A stretch of 64,000 bases of DNA from Pseudaminobacter sp040045035 (GCF_040045035.1 NZ_JBDZDS010000003.1:348807-412806); one strand, 5' to 3'. Counted from the stretch's first letter, positions 42,786 to 52,657 are shown. A program made the numbers and translations. Notes: a model not told the origin generated them from the sequence alone.

Positions 42786-44759
42786 CTAACGTCTGAACGC
42801 CGCCACGCCGCAGGGCGGCAGGATCTCGGTGCCCAGCAGCAGCGTGCGCCCCTCCGTCCACTGCGTTACGTCGACCGGTTCGTGCCCATAATTGAGGATG
42901 TAGCGGGTGGGGCCGTTGTCGCGGATGCGGATGTCGCGCGGCAGGCGGTGGACGGCCATGCCGGCCTTGCCGCACAGATGCTCGACCACGCGCGCCGCAT
43001 AGGCCGCGTTGGGCTGGCCGGCGAGATAGTGGAACTTTTCCGTGGCGTCACAGCAGAAGGCCGGCTCGCCGTCCTGCGTGGTGTGGATGACGCGCACGTC
43101 CTCGCCCAGGGACAAAAATTCGCGCCAGGTTTCGAAGGCGCAGACATTGGCCGACTCGTCGATACCTACGGCGAAAGGCGGCGCCAGCGTCTCGGAGCGC
43201 CGCACTTTTAGATGCATGCGCGCCTGAAGCCCCTGCCCCGGCGGCAGCGTGTCGGGGATACGGAAATCCGGCGTGCGCGAGCCGGTGCGCGGGCCGGCCA
43301 CCACCACCTGCCCGTCCGCGCCAAGCGCATCGGCAAGGTCGTCGGACAGCGAGAACAGTCCCGGCAGCAGCACCAGCCCGTAGCCTTGCACCGCGTCGGC
43401 GCGCGGCGGCACGATGTCGACCGAAATGCCGAGCGCGCGCAGCGCCCGGTAGAACAGAAGCACCAGCCGCAGATAGTCGAAGGATTTTCCCTGCGGCTGG
43501 ATCTGCCACGCCCATGCACTTTCATAGTCGAAGACGATCGCCGCCGCAGCCTTGGTGGTGGCGACCACCGCCCCTGTCGCCTTGATCTCGCGCGAAACCG
43601 CACTGACCACGTGATAGGCCTCGTTGGGCGTTGTGTCCGGCAAGAGCAGTGCCTCATGCATCTGCTCCTGCCCGAAGGGCGCCTGACGCCAGCGGAAATA
43701 GCTGACCACTTCCGCGCCCGCCGCAAAGGCCTCCCACGCCCAGAGCCGCACCGCGCCCGGCGCGGGCGCGGGATTGTGCGGCGCCCAGTTCACCGGGCCG
43801 GGCTGCTGCTCCATCACCCACCAGCGCCCGCGCCCGCAGGCGCGATAGAGATCATGATGGAAGGCCTGCAGGTCGGGGTCGCCGACGCGCATATAGCGCT
43901 GCTTGCGCTCGGGGTCGGTCGTATCGCGGTCGAGGAAGCCGAGCGGATAGGAATCCCACGACGCCGCATCGAGATCGGCCGAGACGGCAAAATGGTCGAA
44001 GGCCAGGAACGAGCCCATGAAATTGTGCAGGATCGTGCGGCCCGGCGAATGCTTGCGGATGATGTCGGTCTGCAGCCGGTTGAAGCTGACCACCTGGTCC
44101 GACGAATAGCGCTGGAAATCGAGCCGGTGGGCGGGTGCTGCCTCGGTAACGGTGAGATTGGGCAGTTCGACCTCGTCGAAGGAGCGATATTCCATCGACC
44201 AGAACACCGTGCCCCAGGCGCGGTTCAGCGCATCGGGCGACTGGTATTTTTGCGAGAGCCAGTCGCGAAAACCGGCAAGTGCCGCCGCCGAATAGCTCTC
44301 CACCGTATCGTGGCAGCCAAATTCGTTGTCGGTCTGCCAGGCGGCAACGGCCGGGTGCTCCCCGAAGCGCTGGGCAAGGGCTGAGACGATGCGGGCGCAT
44401 TCGCGCCTAAAACCCTGGTGGCTGAAGCAATAATGTCGGCGCGAGCCGAATTTGCGCACGCGGCCCTCGGCATCGACGGCCAGCATTTCGGGCATCTGGT
44501 CGACCAGCCATTTGGGCGGGGTGGCGGTGGGGGTGCCCAGCACCACCTGCAGTCCCTCGCCATGCAGCGTGTCGATGGCGCGCGCCAGCCAGTCGAATTC
44601 GTAGCGGCCGGGCTCCGGCTCCAGCCGCGACCAGGCGAACTCACCGATGCGGACGTAGGCGATGCCGGCCTCGCGCATCATGCGCGCATCGATGGCCCAG
44701 CGTTCGGGCGGCCAGTGTTCGGGGTAGTAGCAAACGCCGAGTTTCTGGCCGGTGGTCAT
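42786..44759 (-). CDS. Beta-galactosidase, GH42
   Basis: A 657-residue retaining glycosidase. The N-terminus LGVCYYPEHWPPERW is the GH42 signature. The acid/base Glu is in WQTDNEFGCH and the nucleophile Glu in WVMEQQPGPVNW. The domain order is TIM barrel, then the trimerisation domain (DALGADGQVVVAGPRTG region) and a small C-terminal barrel. No signal peptide, so it acts on imported galactosides. It is the last gene of the galactoside operon, 12 bp from the SMP-30 gene. Confidence 0.94.
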   Translation of the reverse strand: MTTGQKLGVCYYPEHWPPERWAIDARMMREAGIAYVRIGEFAWSRLEPEPGRYEFDWLARAIDTLHGEGLQVVLGTPTATPPKWLVDQMPEMLAVDAEGRVRKFGSRRHYCFSHQGFRRECARIVSALAQRFGEHPAVAAWQTDNEFGCHDTVESYSAAALAGFRDWLSQKYQSPDALNRAWGTVFWSMEYRSFDEVELPNLTVTEAAPAHRLDFQRYSSDQVVSFNRLQTDIIRKHSPGRTILHNFMGSFLAFDHFAVSADLDAASWDSYPLGFLDRDTTDPERKQRYMRVGDPDLQAFHHDLYRACGRGRWWVMEQQPGPVNWAPHNPAPAPGAVRLWAWEAFAAGAEVVSYFRWRQAPFGQEQMHEALLLPDTTPNEAYHVVSAVSREIKATGAVVATTKAAAAIVFDYESAWAWQIQPQGKSFDYLRLVLLFYRALRALGISVDIVPPRADAVQGYGLVLLPGLFSLSDDLADALGADGQVVVAGPRTGSRTPDFRIPDTLPPGQGLQARMHLKVRRSETLAPPFAVGIDESANVCAFETWREFLSLGEDVRVIHTTQDGEPAFCCDATEKFHYLAGQPNAAYAARVVEHLCGKAGMAVHRLPRDIRIRDNGPTRYILNYGHEPVDVTQWTEGRTLLLGTEILPPCGVAAFRR

Positions 44760-44771
44760 GGCGGTTTTTTC

Positions 44772-45647
44772 CTAGATCAGCACGCGCGGTTCGAAACGTC
44801 CCTTCACCGGCAGGTCGAGCAGCAGGGTCATACCCGCCTGCGGTTCGGCCTTGCGCGCCGCCTCGTCCATATGTTCCCAGGCGCTGGTGACGGCCAGCCG
44901 ACCGGCATTGGTGCCGATAAAGGCCGGGCAGGACGGCTGGCGGGTGGGCAGGGAAATGGTGCGGATCCGGCGACCATCAGGCGAATAGGCGTCCAGGCAG
45001 GCCGCGCCCCAGCGCGCGTTCCACAGAACGCCCTCGGCATCGACGACTGAGCCGTCGAGCCCGCCTCGCTGGCCGCTGTGATCGAAGAACAGTTGCTTTT
45101 CCCCATTCGGAAGACCCGTCTCGGGATCGCAAGGGATGCGGTAGAGATGGTTCACCATCGTGTCGGTGTAGTAGGCGGCCGTGCCGTCCGGCGAAAAGCA
45201 GATCGAATTGGGGATCGAAATGTCGGCGACCAGCTTGCGCAACTCGCCCTTGAAGAACCAGTAGATCGAGCCCGCGCCGGTCTCGGCCTTCTTGCCCATG
45301 GTGCCCATCCAGAACGCGCCGCAGGGATGCACGCGCGCATCGTTGGAGCGGGTGACGGGATTGTCGGCCTCGATGGCGAAATAGGGGGTGATCGCGCCGG
45401 TCTTCACGTCGCGCAGGCTGAGGCCGTTTTCGCCGAACAGGAGTTGGTTGCCCTCATTGACGACCGCCAGCGCGCTCATGATCTCGGGCAGGTCGCGGGC
45501 AATCGTCTCGCCGCCGCCGATCCGCTTTTCGAGCAGTTTTTGGCCCAGAATGTCGAACCAGAACAGCGTGTCGGTGCCGGGATCGTAAGTCGGTCCCTCG
45601 CCCAGATGGCAGATGTGATCCGACAGGATCGAAACGCCTACTTCCAT
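44772..45647 (-). CDS. SMP-30/gluconolactonase family lactonase
   Basis: The 291-residue six-bladed propeller has the metal ligands of the family: Glu in HLGEGPTYD, Asn/Asp in SNDARVHPCGAFWMG, Asn in IPNSICFSPDG and Asp in GGLDGSVVD. In this operon its expected job is to open galactonolactone to galactonate after the dehydrogenase step. Its ATG follows the dgoA stop directly (TGAATG), so the two are coupled. Confidence 0.88.
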   Translation of the reverse strand: MEVGVSILSDHICHLGEGPTYDPGTDTLFWFDILGQKLLEKRIGGGETIARDLPEIMSALAVVNEGNQLLFGENGLSLRDVKTGAITPYFAIEADNPVTRSNDARVHPCGAFWMGTMGKKAETGAGSIYWFFKGELRKLVADISIPNSICFSPDGTAAYYTDTMVNHLYRIPCDPETGLPNGEKQLFFDHSGQRGGLDGSVVDAEGVLWNARWGAACLDAYSPDGRRIRTISLPTRQPSCPAFIGTNAGRLAVTSAWEHMDEAARKAEPQAGMTLLLDLPVKGRFEPRVLI

Positions 45648-46280
45648 TCATTCCTCCCCGAAAACCGCATCATAGGCGCGGACCGCAGCCTCTGCGCGCT
45701 CGCGCACCATAGCCGAGGTCATGCCCGGCTTGAACAGGCTGGAGCCGAGGCCGAATGTGCGCACGCCGACCCTTTTGTAATCGGAAAAATTCGCCTCGGA
45801 GACTCCCCCCACCGCGCCTACGATCGCATCCGCCGGCAGCACCGCGCGGATGGCGGCAATGCCGGCAGGTCCGAGCACGCTTGCCGGAAAGAATTTTAGC
45901 GCCGATGCGCCGAGCCGCAGCGCCTGCAGCGCCTCCGTAGGCGTGAAGACGCCTGGCATGGTGACCATGCGGTGATGGTTTGCCCGCTGCATCACTTCAG
46001 CATCGATGTTGGGGCTGACCAGCAGGCGGCCACCCGCGTCGTGCAGGCGATCGACATCCTGCAGTGTGAGCACTGTGCCGGCACCAACCAGCGCATTGGG
46101 CAGCAGGCTCACCAGCGCTTCGATGGAGGCGAAGGGATCGGGCGAATTGAGCGGCACCTCGATCGCCTCGATGCCGGCCTCGAAGACCGCACTGCCGATC
46201 CCGGCCGCCTCATCGGGCTTGAGCCCGCGCAATATGGCGACAAGGCCGCGCCTCAGTTTGGGAAATGGAATACCGGTCAT
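45648..46280 (-). CDS. dgoA: 2-dehydro-3-deoxy-6-phosphogalactonate aldolase
   Basis: DgoA splits KDPGal into pyruvate and glyceraldehyde 3-phosphate, the last step of the De Ley-Doudoroff route. The 210-residue class I aldolase has the Schiff-base Lys129 in ALKFFPAS and the conserved Glu41 in IEVPLNSP. KDPG aldolase of the Entner-Doudoroff pathway is similar, but the dgoK neighbour and the PLNSP segment favour the galactonate form. Its start overlaps the dgoK stop as ATGA. Confidence 0.92.
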   Translation of the reverse strand: MTGIPFPKLRRGLVAILRGLKPDEAAGIGSAVFEAGIEAIEVPLNSPDPFASIEALVSLLPNALVGAGTVLTLQDVDRLHDAGGRLLVSPNIDAEVMQRANHHRMVTMPGVFTPTEALQALRLGASALKFFPASVLGPAGIAAIRAVLPADAIVGAVGGVSEANFSDYKRVGVRTFGLGSSLFKPGMTSAMVRERAEAAVRAYDAVFGEE

Positions 46281-47233
46281 GCCGTGGCCTTATCCTTTCT
46301 TTCGACCATGCCGAGCTGCCGGGCGGCTGCGAACAGCCCGGCGCGCACGGCGGCATCGCCATCGGCGATGCGAACCTCATGACCAGCCAGTTCCAGCGCG
46401 GCGCGATAGAGCGGTGCCAGAGCGGCGGAGCCGACGAGCGTGACCGGCTTTTTGTCCGCCGCCGCGAAACGGCGCGTGGCCGAGGCGATCTCTGCTCCAA
46501 TCAGCAGGCCGGACAGCGTGGCTGCCGAGTCCTGCGGCGAAAGCCCGGCCAGCAGGCCGGCGGCGCGGATGCGGAAAAGCTGCGCGCCGATATCGCCGCC
46601 CTGCGCCAGGGCCTGCATACAGGCCTGGCGAAACGGTGTGGCGTCGGGCGAGATGGACTTGTCGGCGCCGGCCACCGAATGGCGCAGGATCGACTGGCTC
46701 GACAGCAGCGAGAAGAGTTCGCCGGTCAGCCAGGTGCAGAAGCCAACAGCCGTGCCGTCGCGCAGCTCGACCCATTTGGAATGCGTGCCCGGCATGCAGA
46801 CGAGATGGCTGCCCGAGGCAAGCGCGGTGATGCCGGCAAGCTGGGTTTCCTCGCCGCGCATCACGTCTGGCGCGTCGGGCCGCTGCTGGGCGATGCCGGG
46901 CACGATGCGAATTTTTCGCGCGCTGCTCGCGACCTCGACCGCGCCGGCCAGCACCGCGTCCAAAGCGACAGGCGTTGAGGCATAGGGCGCCTCCACCCAG
47001 CCCTGGCGCGAACCGGCCATGCCGCAGATGACTACCGGGAGCGACGGCGGCGCCTGCAACTCCGCCAAGTGCCTCTCCAGAATGGGGGCAAAACCCTGCG
47101 GCGGCACCGACAAAAGCCCCTCGGCGCTGCGCCGTTCGCCGAGCACCGCACCTGCCGCATCGAGCAGCCAGAGCCTGAAATGCGAAGTGCCCCAGTCGAC
47201 CGCCGCGACCGCCGGGCTGATATGCGATGTCAC
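46277..47233 (-). CDS. dgoK: 2-dehydro-3-deoxygalactonokinase
   Basis: DgoK phosphorylates 2-keto-3-deoxygalactonate. The 318-residue protein has VDWGTSHFRLWLLD at the N-terminus, CGMAGSRQGW and MPGTHSKWVEL, all diagnostic of the family. The start is a GTG at 47231-47233 that overlaps the SDR stop (GTGA); the open frame continues upstream only as a shadow of the SDR gene. It overlaps dgoA downstream, so the three enzymes are tightly coupled. Confidence 0.93.
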   Translation of the reverse strand: MTSHISPAVAAVDWGTSHFRLWLLDAAGAVLGERRSAEGLLSVPPQGFAPILERHLAELQAPPSLPVVICGMAGSRQGWVEAPYASTPVALDAVLAGAVEVASSARKIRIVPGIAQQRPDAPDVMRGEETQLAGITALASGSHLVCMPGTHSKWVELRDGTAVGFCTWLTGELFSLLSSQSILRHSVAGADKSISPDATPFRQACMQALAQGGDIGAQLFRIRAAGLLAGLSPQDSAATLSGLLIGAEIASATRRFAAADKKPVTLVGSAALAPLYRAALELAGHEVRIADGDAAVRAGLFAAARQLGMVERKDKATA

Positions 47234-47997
47234 AAAAAACCTCCGTCGACGATCAGCGTCTGCGCCGTGAGCATGCGCGAGGCATCCGACGCCAGGAACA
47301 GGCAGGGACCCACCATGTCCGCCGGCTGCATCACCTCCCTGATGCATTGGCGCGAGACATGGGTGGCGAGCGACTCGTCGGTGACCCACAGCTCGCGCTG
47401 GCGCTCGGTGATGACCCAGCCCGGCGCGATCGCGTTGACGCGGATGCCATGCGGGCCGAGCTCGCCGGCCAGTCCCTTGGTGAGGCCAATGATGCCGGCC
47501 TTGGCCGTGGTGTAGGACGGCATGTTGGGGTGGTTGATCATGAAGGAGGTAGAGGTGAAGTTGATGATCGAGCCGCGCCCGGCCTCTCTCATGCCCGGCG
47601 CCACCGCCTGCGCGGTGAAGAAATGCGGCCTCAGATTGATCGACTGGTTGTTGTCCCAAAAGTCGGCGGTGACGTTCTCTATCGCGTGGCGGTCATCGAG
47701 CGCGGCATTGTTGACCAGCACCGTCACCGGGCCATGCGCTTCGGCCGCGCGCCTCACCGCAGAGCATAGCACCTCGATATCGCGCAGGTCGGCTTTCAGG
47801 AACAGCGGCCGTGCGCCGGTCTTTTGCTCGACGTGATCGCAAACGGCTTGGCTTGCGGCGTCGGCAATGTCGATAAAGGCGACCTTGGCGCCCTGATGGA
47901 CAAACCCCTCGACAAGCGCGGCGCCGATGCCGGAGCCCCCGCCGGTGATCAGCACCGAGGCGCCCTCAAGGTCTGGAAATTTCGCCGATGGCATCAT
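47230..47997 (-). CDS. SDR oxidoreductase, probable galactose 1-dehydrogenase
   Basis: A 255-residue classical short-chain dehydrogenase with the cofactor loop ITGGGSGIG, NNAA, and the catalytic Ser and Tyr-X3-Lys in STSFMINHPNMPSYTTAK. Asp in FIDIAD after the second strand suggests NAD preference. From operon position it should oxidise D-galactose to galactonolactone; that substrate is inferred. The ATG at 47997 has GAGGGG upstream; the frame runs further up without homology. It ends overlapping dgoK. Confidence 0.88.
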   Translation of the reverse strand: MMPSAKFPDLEGASVLITGGGSGIGAALVEGFVHQGAKVAFIDIADAASQAVCDHVEQKTGARPLFLKADLRDIEVLCSAVRRAAEAHGPVTVLVNNAALDDRHAIENVTADFWDNNQSINLRPHFFTAQAVAPGMREAGRGSIINFTSTSFMINHPNMPSYTTAKAGIIGLTKGLAGELGPHGIRVNAIAPGWVITERQRELWVTDESLATHVSRQCIREVMQPADMVGPCLFLASDASRMLTAQTLIVDGGFL

Positions 47998-48073
47998 ATC
48001 AGGTCCCCTCGCCGATCGTTTGTTATGCGCCATGGAATGCACGACGCAGAGGAGAAGGCCAAGTGGGATGCTC

Positions 48074-49450
48074 TCACGATGCCGCCCTTCTCTTGCCGCT
48101 CGGCCGCAGCCATTCGGGCAGCCAGTCGCCATGGGCGGCGATGAGCTGGTCGACAAGCTGCCAGATCTGTTCGAGGTCGAGCTCGGCGGCGGTGTGCGGG
48201 TCCATCATCGCGGCGTGATAGACATGCTCCGGGTTCTCGGTCATCAGCGCCGCGACCGTCAGTTCCTGCACATTGATGTTGGTGCGCATTAGTGCGGTGA
48301 GCTGGGGCGGGAGCTGGCCGATGATGGTGGGCTGGATGCCGTTGTCGTCCACCAGGCAGGGCACTTCGGCCGTACAATTAGCCGGCAAAGATATGATGCA
48401 GCCATTGTTGCGCACATTGCCGTAGATGACGGACGGCTCGCCGGTCCACACCGAATTCATGATCGAGGAAGCGTATTCGCGGCTCTGCTGCACCGTAATG
48501 GTCGCAGCCTTGCGATACTCTTCCGCCTGGGCGTACCAGCGCTCGACCTGCTCGATGCAGCGTTTTGGATATTCGTCGAGCGGGATGCCGTATTTCTCGA
48601 TCAGGTCGTCGCGACCCTCCTTGATGAAATAGGGCGTGTATTCGGCGAAATGTTCCGAGCTTTCGGTGACGAAATAGCCGAGCCGCATCAGCATCTCGTA
48701 GCGCACCTTGTTGGGGCAGCGCGGATTCCACGAGCTCGGCTTGGGGAAGCGGCCTTCCAGATAGCCGCGCCTGAGCGCCGGGTAGAGATCGCGGAAACTG
48801 CCGTCGGGCTGGCGGTGCTCGAAGTTGAGATAGAAGGCCATGTGGTTGATGCCGGCGGCGCGGTAGCGGATTTCGCCGACCGGAACGTCGAGGTCGCGCG
48901 CCAGTTCCTCAGCGGTGCCCTGCACCGAATGGCAGAGACCCACCTGCCTGATCGCCGGATATTTTTCGGCGATCGCCCAGGTGTTGATCGCCATCGGGTT
49001 CACATATTGCAGTAGGATGGCATTGGGGCAGACCTCAAGCATGTCCTCGCAGATCTTCCACAGATGCGGCACGGTGCGCAGGCCCCGCATGATGCCGCCG
49101 ACACCGAGCGTGTCGGCGATTGTGTGGCGCAGGCCGAACCGCTTCGGCACCTCGAAGTCGATGACGGTGGCCGGCTCGTAGCCGCCGATCTGGAAGGCGA
49201 CGACGACGAAATCGGCTTTTTCGAGCGCCCGGCGCTGGTCGGTATAGGTCTCGATCTTCGCCGGCACGCCAAGCGAGCGCGCGAGTTTTTTGGCCACCAG
49301 TTCGGACTCGGCAAGACGCCCTTGGTCGATGTCCATCAGCGCGACGGTGGCGCCTGCAAGTGCGGGCCGCTGCAGCGTGTCGCCGATGATGTTCTTCATG
49401 AACACCGTGGAGCCAGCGCCGATGAAGGCGATTTTCGGGTTTCCGGTCAT
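48074..49450 (-). CDS. melA: Alpha-galactosidase, GH4
   Basis: A 458-residue family 4 glycosidase, which uses NAD and a divalent metal in an oxidation-elimination mechanism. Visible are the Rossmann loop IAFIGAGSTVF, the DID after the second strand, the metal Cys in CHSVQGT and the His in GINHMAFYL. GH4 includes alpha-galactosidases, glucosidases and glucuronidases; MelA-type alpha-galactosidase is favoured by the CHSV motif and by the galactose pathway around it. It starts 4 bp after the permease gene and is cytoplasmic. Confidence 0.88.
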   Translation of the reverse strand: MTGNPKIAFIGAGSTVFMKNIIGDTLQRPALAGATVALMDIDQGRLAESELVAKKLARSLGVPAKIETYTDQRRALEKADFVVVAFQIGGYEPATVIDFEVPKRFGLRHTIADTLGVGGIMRGLRTVPHLWKICEDMLEVCPNAILLQYVNPMAINTWAIAEKYPAIRQVGLCHSVQGTAEELARDLDVPVGEIRYRAAGINHMAFYLNFEHRQPDGSFRDLYPALRRGYLEGRFPKPSSWNPRCPNKVRYEMLMRLGYFVTESSEHFAEYTPYFIKEGRDDLIEKYGIPLDEYPKRCIEQVERWYAQAEEYRKAATITVQQSREYASSIMNSVWTGEPSVIYGNVRNNGCIISLPANCTAEVPCLVDDNGIQPTIIGQLPPQLTALMRTNINVQELTVAALMTENPEHVYHAAMMDPHTAAELDLEQIWQLVDQLIAAHGDWLPEWLRPSGKRRAAS

Positions 49451-49454
49451 GTCG

Positions 49455-50303
49455 TCAGCCCTTGGTGGCGCCGAGCGTGAGGCCGGCGATGAAATGGTGT
49501 TGCATCAGGAAGAACATGAGGACCGGCGGCAGGGCGGCAACGATGGAGCCGGCCGAGACAAGGTTCCAGGCGGCGATCCACTGGCCGTTGAGCGCATAGA
49601 GCCCAGCGGTGACGGGCAGCGCATGGCTGCCCTGCACGAGCACCGTGGCCCAGAAATAGTCGTTCCAGATGAAGGTGAAGATCAGCACCGAAAGTGCTGC
49701 GATCGCCGGGCGCATCAGCGGCAGCACGATGTACCAGAAGATGCGGAATTCCGAGACGCCCTCGACGCGCGCGGACTCGATCAGTTCAGGCGGCAGCGCC
49801 TTGATGAAGTTGCGCATGAAAAGCGTGCAGAAGCCGGTCTGGAAGGCGACATGAAAGCACACCAGGCCGGCGGTGGTGTCATACATGCCGAGCCTCAGCG
49901 TCAGCTCGCGCACCGGCACCATCAGGATCTGGAAGGGCACGAAATTGCCAGCCACGAACATGAAGAAGACGATGAGGTTGGAACGGAAATTGTAGACCGC
50001 CAGCGCAAAGCCGGTGAGGCAGGACAGCGCCACCGCACCTATGACGGTGGGGATCGTGACCTTGAACGAGTTCAATATGTACTGGCCGAGCGGTGAGTTG
50101 CGGAAGACGCCGGCATAGTTCTCGAAGGCGATGTAGGACGGCAGGCCGAAATAATTGCCGGCGGCGAGATCGCCGGTGGGTTTCAGCGACGTGACGGCAA
50201 CGCCGATGAGCGGCAAAAGCCACAGCACCAGCGCGACCGGCAGCGCGATATGGTAGCCATAGCGGACAAGCGGCGAGGAACGTTCGACGGGGGTGGGAAA
50301 CAT
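49455..50303 (-). CDS. ABC sugar transporter permease (MalG-like)
   Basis: A 282-residue inner-membrane protein with six helices and the EAA-type loop ESARVEGVSEFRIFWYIVLP that contacts the ATPase. It belongs to the CUT1 class for di- and oligosaccharides. It pairs with the upstream permease, 5 bp away, and with the ATPase encoded at 53567-54652. Confidence 0.92.
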   Translation of the reverse strand: MFPTPVERSSPLVRYGYHIALPVALVLWLLPLIGVAVTSLKPTGDLAAGNYFGLPSYIAFENYAGVFRNSPLGQYILNSFKVTIPTVIGAVALSCLTGFALAVYNFRSNLIVFFMFVAGNFVPFQILMVPVRELTLRLGMYDTTAGLVCFHVAFQTGFCTLFMRNFIKALPPELIESARVEGVSEFRIFWYIVLPLMRPAIAALSVLIFTFIWNDYFWATVLVQGSHALPVTAGLYALNGQWIAAWNLVSAGSIVAALPPVLMFFLMQHHFIAGLTLGATKG

Positions 50304-50308
50304 GTTTC

Positions 50309-51238
50309 TCAGCCTCCCGACCGTTCGTCGCGCACCATGCGCCAGATGAAACCGGAGATGAACACCATCATGATGGCGAAGAGCACCACGGCGATCGCCG
50401 CGCCATAGCCCATGCGGAAGCCATATTCCGACAGCGCCTGCTCATACATGTAGAAGGACAGCACGCGGCTCGACCCGTAGGGTCCGCCGTCGGTCATGAT
50501 CGAAACGAGGTCGAAGGAGCGCAGCGCGCCGATGACCGTGACCACCACGGCAATGAATGTAGCCGGCTTCAATTGCGGCAGGATGACGTGCCAGAGCATG
50601 CGCCAGCCCTTGGCGCCGTCGAGCCGGCCGGCCTCGATCTGGTCGGGCGAGACGTTGTTGAGGCCGGTGAGATAGAGGATCATGCAATAGGCGATCTGCG
50701 GCCAGAGCCCAGCGGCGATGATGCCATAGGTGACGAAGCGCTCGTCGGCGAGGATGGCGATGGGCGTGCCGGTGACCTCTTCCAGGAACAGGTAGAACAG
50801 GCCGAAGCCCGGCGCGTAGAACCACGAGAAGATCAACCCTACCACCACCTGGCTGATGACGAAGGGGAAGAAAAACAGCGACTTGTAGATGCAGATGCCG
50901 GTGACCGTCTGGTTGAGGAAGATGGCGATGAACAGCCCCGCCGGCACGGCCAGCATGTAGAGCACCAGCCACAGGATGTTGTTCTGGAGCGAGGTGTAGA
51001 AGGCGTCGTCGTCGAACAGCTCGACATAATTGCCGATGCCGATCCATGTCTTCGCGCCGATGCCGTCCCAGTCGTAGAAGGAAATCCAGATCGACTGGAA
51101 GATCGGCGCAATCACGTAGACGAGGAACATGAAAACCCCCGGCGCCAGGAACAGCCATGGGGCGAGCCTGCGCTGGTTGCGCCGCCAGTAGGTCGTCGTC
51201 CTGACATCGGGAAGCGCAATCGTCGCCGAATTCGCCAC
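50309..51238 (-). CDS. ABC sugar transporter permease (MalF-like)
   Basis: A 309-residue CUT1 permease with six helices and the EAA-type loop EAGRLDGAKGWRMLWHVILP. The N-terminal cytoplasmic part is basic. It forms a heterodimer with the next gene product. It follows the binding-protein gene after a 78-bp gap containing a strong hairpin. Confidence 0.92.
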   Translation of the reverse strand: MANSATIALPDVRTTTYWRRNQRRLAPWLFLAPGVFMFLVYVIAPIFQSIWISFYDWDGIGAKTWIGIGNYVELFDDDAFYTSLQNNILWLVLYMLAVPAGLFIAIFLNQTVTGICIYKSLFFFPFVISQVVVGLIFSWFYAPGFGLFYLFLEEVTGTPIAILADERFVTYGIIAAGLWPQIAYCMILYLTGLNNVSPDQIEAGRLDGAKGWRMLWHVILPQLKPATFIAVVVTVIGALRSFDLVSIMTDGGPYGSSRVLSFYMYEQALSEYGFRMGYGAAIAVVLFAIMMVFISGFIWRMVRDERSGG

Positions 51239-51271
51239 CGCATTTCCTCCAGCATCTGCGGGTCGAGGGTG

Positions 51272-51299
51272 GTCCGGACGGCGGTCAGGCCGCCCGGAC
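51272..51299 (-). other. Stem-loop between binding protein and permease genes
   Basis: A 12-bp stem with 10 paired positions (51272-51283 with 51288-51299) and a four-base loop lies just after the binding-protein stop. There is no T-run, so it is more likely an RNA-stabilising or partial attenuation structure, which is common where the binding protein is made in excess. Confidence 0.5.
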
Positions 51300-51316
51300 G
51301 CCTTGGTTCAATGACA

Positions 51317-52552
51317 TCACTTGTTCAGGCGAGCCCGGGTCTTTTCCAGCTTGTCGAGGATCTTGTCGACATTGTCCGGCTTGACCATGAACTGCTGAAA
51401 GCCTTCCATGCCGGCCTTGGCCATCTCGGCCGATGCGTCGCGGTCATAGAACTGGGCGAGCGCGTAGGCGTTGGACAGCATGGTAAAGCCCTGTTCGAGG
51501 AACGGGTCGTTCGGCTTTTCCGACTTGTTGTTGACCGGCAGCTGGCCGAGCGTGGCGTTCATCTTGGTCTGGGTCTCGGGCTTGGCGAGGAAGGCCAAGA
51601 ACTTCTTGGCGTCTTCCTTGTTCTTGGCGCCCGAGGGGATGTGGATCGTATCGGTCGGCGCATCCTCGGCCATCGGCAGTCCGGGCGTGATTTCGGGGAA
51701 CTGCATGAAGCCGATCTGCTCGGGCTTCAGGCCGCCATTCTTCATCACGTCGACGGCGAAATTGCCCATCAGATACATGGCCGCCTTGCCCTGCACGAAG
51801 AGCGGCACGGCATCCTGCCATTCAAGCGCGGCGTGGTTCTTGACGTAATAGCCCGGCTTGACCAGTTCGGCCCACTTGGCGAACACCGCCTTCACCTTCG
51901 GGTCGGTGTAGGGCACCTTGCCGGCGGTGAGGTCCATGTGGAACTCGTAGCCGTTGACGCGCAGGTCCATATAGTCGAACCAGCCGCCGGTCGGCCACAG
52001 CGGCTTCGTGCCGATGGCGAAGGGCGCGATGCCGGCGGCCTTGAGCTTGGCGCACGCCGCTTTCAGCTCGTCCCAGGTCTTGGGAACGGCGATGCCCTGC
52101 TTTTCGAAGATGTCCTTCCGGTAATAGATGCCCCACTGGTAGTAGGTGTAGGGAACGCCCCACTTCTTGCCGTCGATGGTCATGGAAGCGGCGGCGGATT
52201 TCAGCGTGTCGTCGAGACCGTTTTCCTTCCAGACGTCCGAAACGTCCTCGAACAGGCCGGCCTTGACGAAGGGCGCCATGCGGTTGCCGGCATACCAGTT
52301 GGCCAAATCCGGCGCGTCGGCGGTCAGGAAGTTGCGGATCGAGCTCTTGTAGCCTTCGTGGTCGAAATTGTTCCACTTGACCTTGATGCCCGGATTGGCC
52401 GCCTCGAAGTCGCTGATCAGGTCCTCGAAGGCCTTCTTCGGTGCGGGGTCGGTGGTGTCGGTGTTGATGACGAGTTCGCCGGCCAGCACGGGCGCTGCGA
52501 GCAGCATGCCGGCGGCCGCGCCAAGTAATGCGGATTTCAGCAGGACTTTCAT
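51317..52552 (-). CDS. ABC sugar transporter substrate-binding protein
   Basis: The 411-residue periplasmic protein has signal MKVLLKSALLGAAAGMLLAA ending in VLAG, followed by a CUT1-type solute-binding fold. Segments such as FEAANPGIKVKWNNFDHEGY and AMYLMGNFAVD are typical. From the operon enzymes, the ligand should be an alpha- or beta-galactoside such as melibiose, raffinose or lactose; not provable by sequence. GGAGGA lies about 10 bp before the ATG at 52550-52552. It is the first gene of the operon, next to the IclR operator. Confidence 0.92.
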   Translation of the reverse strand: MKVLLKSALLGAAAGMLLAAPVLAGELVINTDTTDPAPKKAFEDLISDFEAANPGIKVKWNNFDHEGYKSSIRNFLTADAPDLANWYAGNRMAPFVKAGLFEDVSDVWKENGLDDTLKSAAASMTIDGKKWGVPYTYYQWGIYYRKDIFEKQGIAVPKTWDELKAACAKLKAAGIAPFAIGTKPLWPTGGWFDYMDLRVNGYEFHMDLTAGKVPYTDPKVKAVFAKWAELVKPGYYVKNHAALEWQDAVPLFVQGKAAMYLMGNFAVDVMKNGGLKPEQIGFMQFPEITPGLPMAEDAPTDTIHIPSGAKNKEDAKKFLAFLAKPETQTKMNATLGQLPVNNKSEKPNDPFLEQGFTMLSNAYALAQFYDRDASAEMAKAGMEGFQQFMVKPDNVDKILDKLEKTRARLNK

Positions 52553-52657
52553 GGAAATGGTTCCTCCCAAGGTTTGGCAGTCCCCGCACCTCCGGCTACC
52601 GGAAGCTCCTCCGCGGGTCGGGCCAGCCCTACGGGCAAGCCCGCACAGTCCCCTTAA

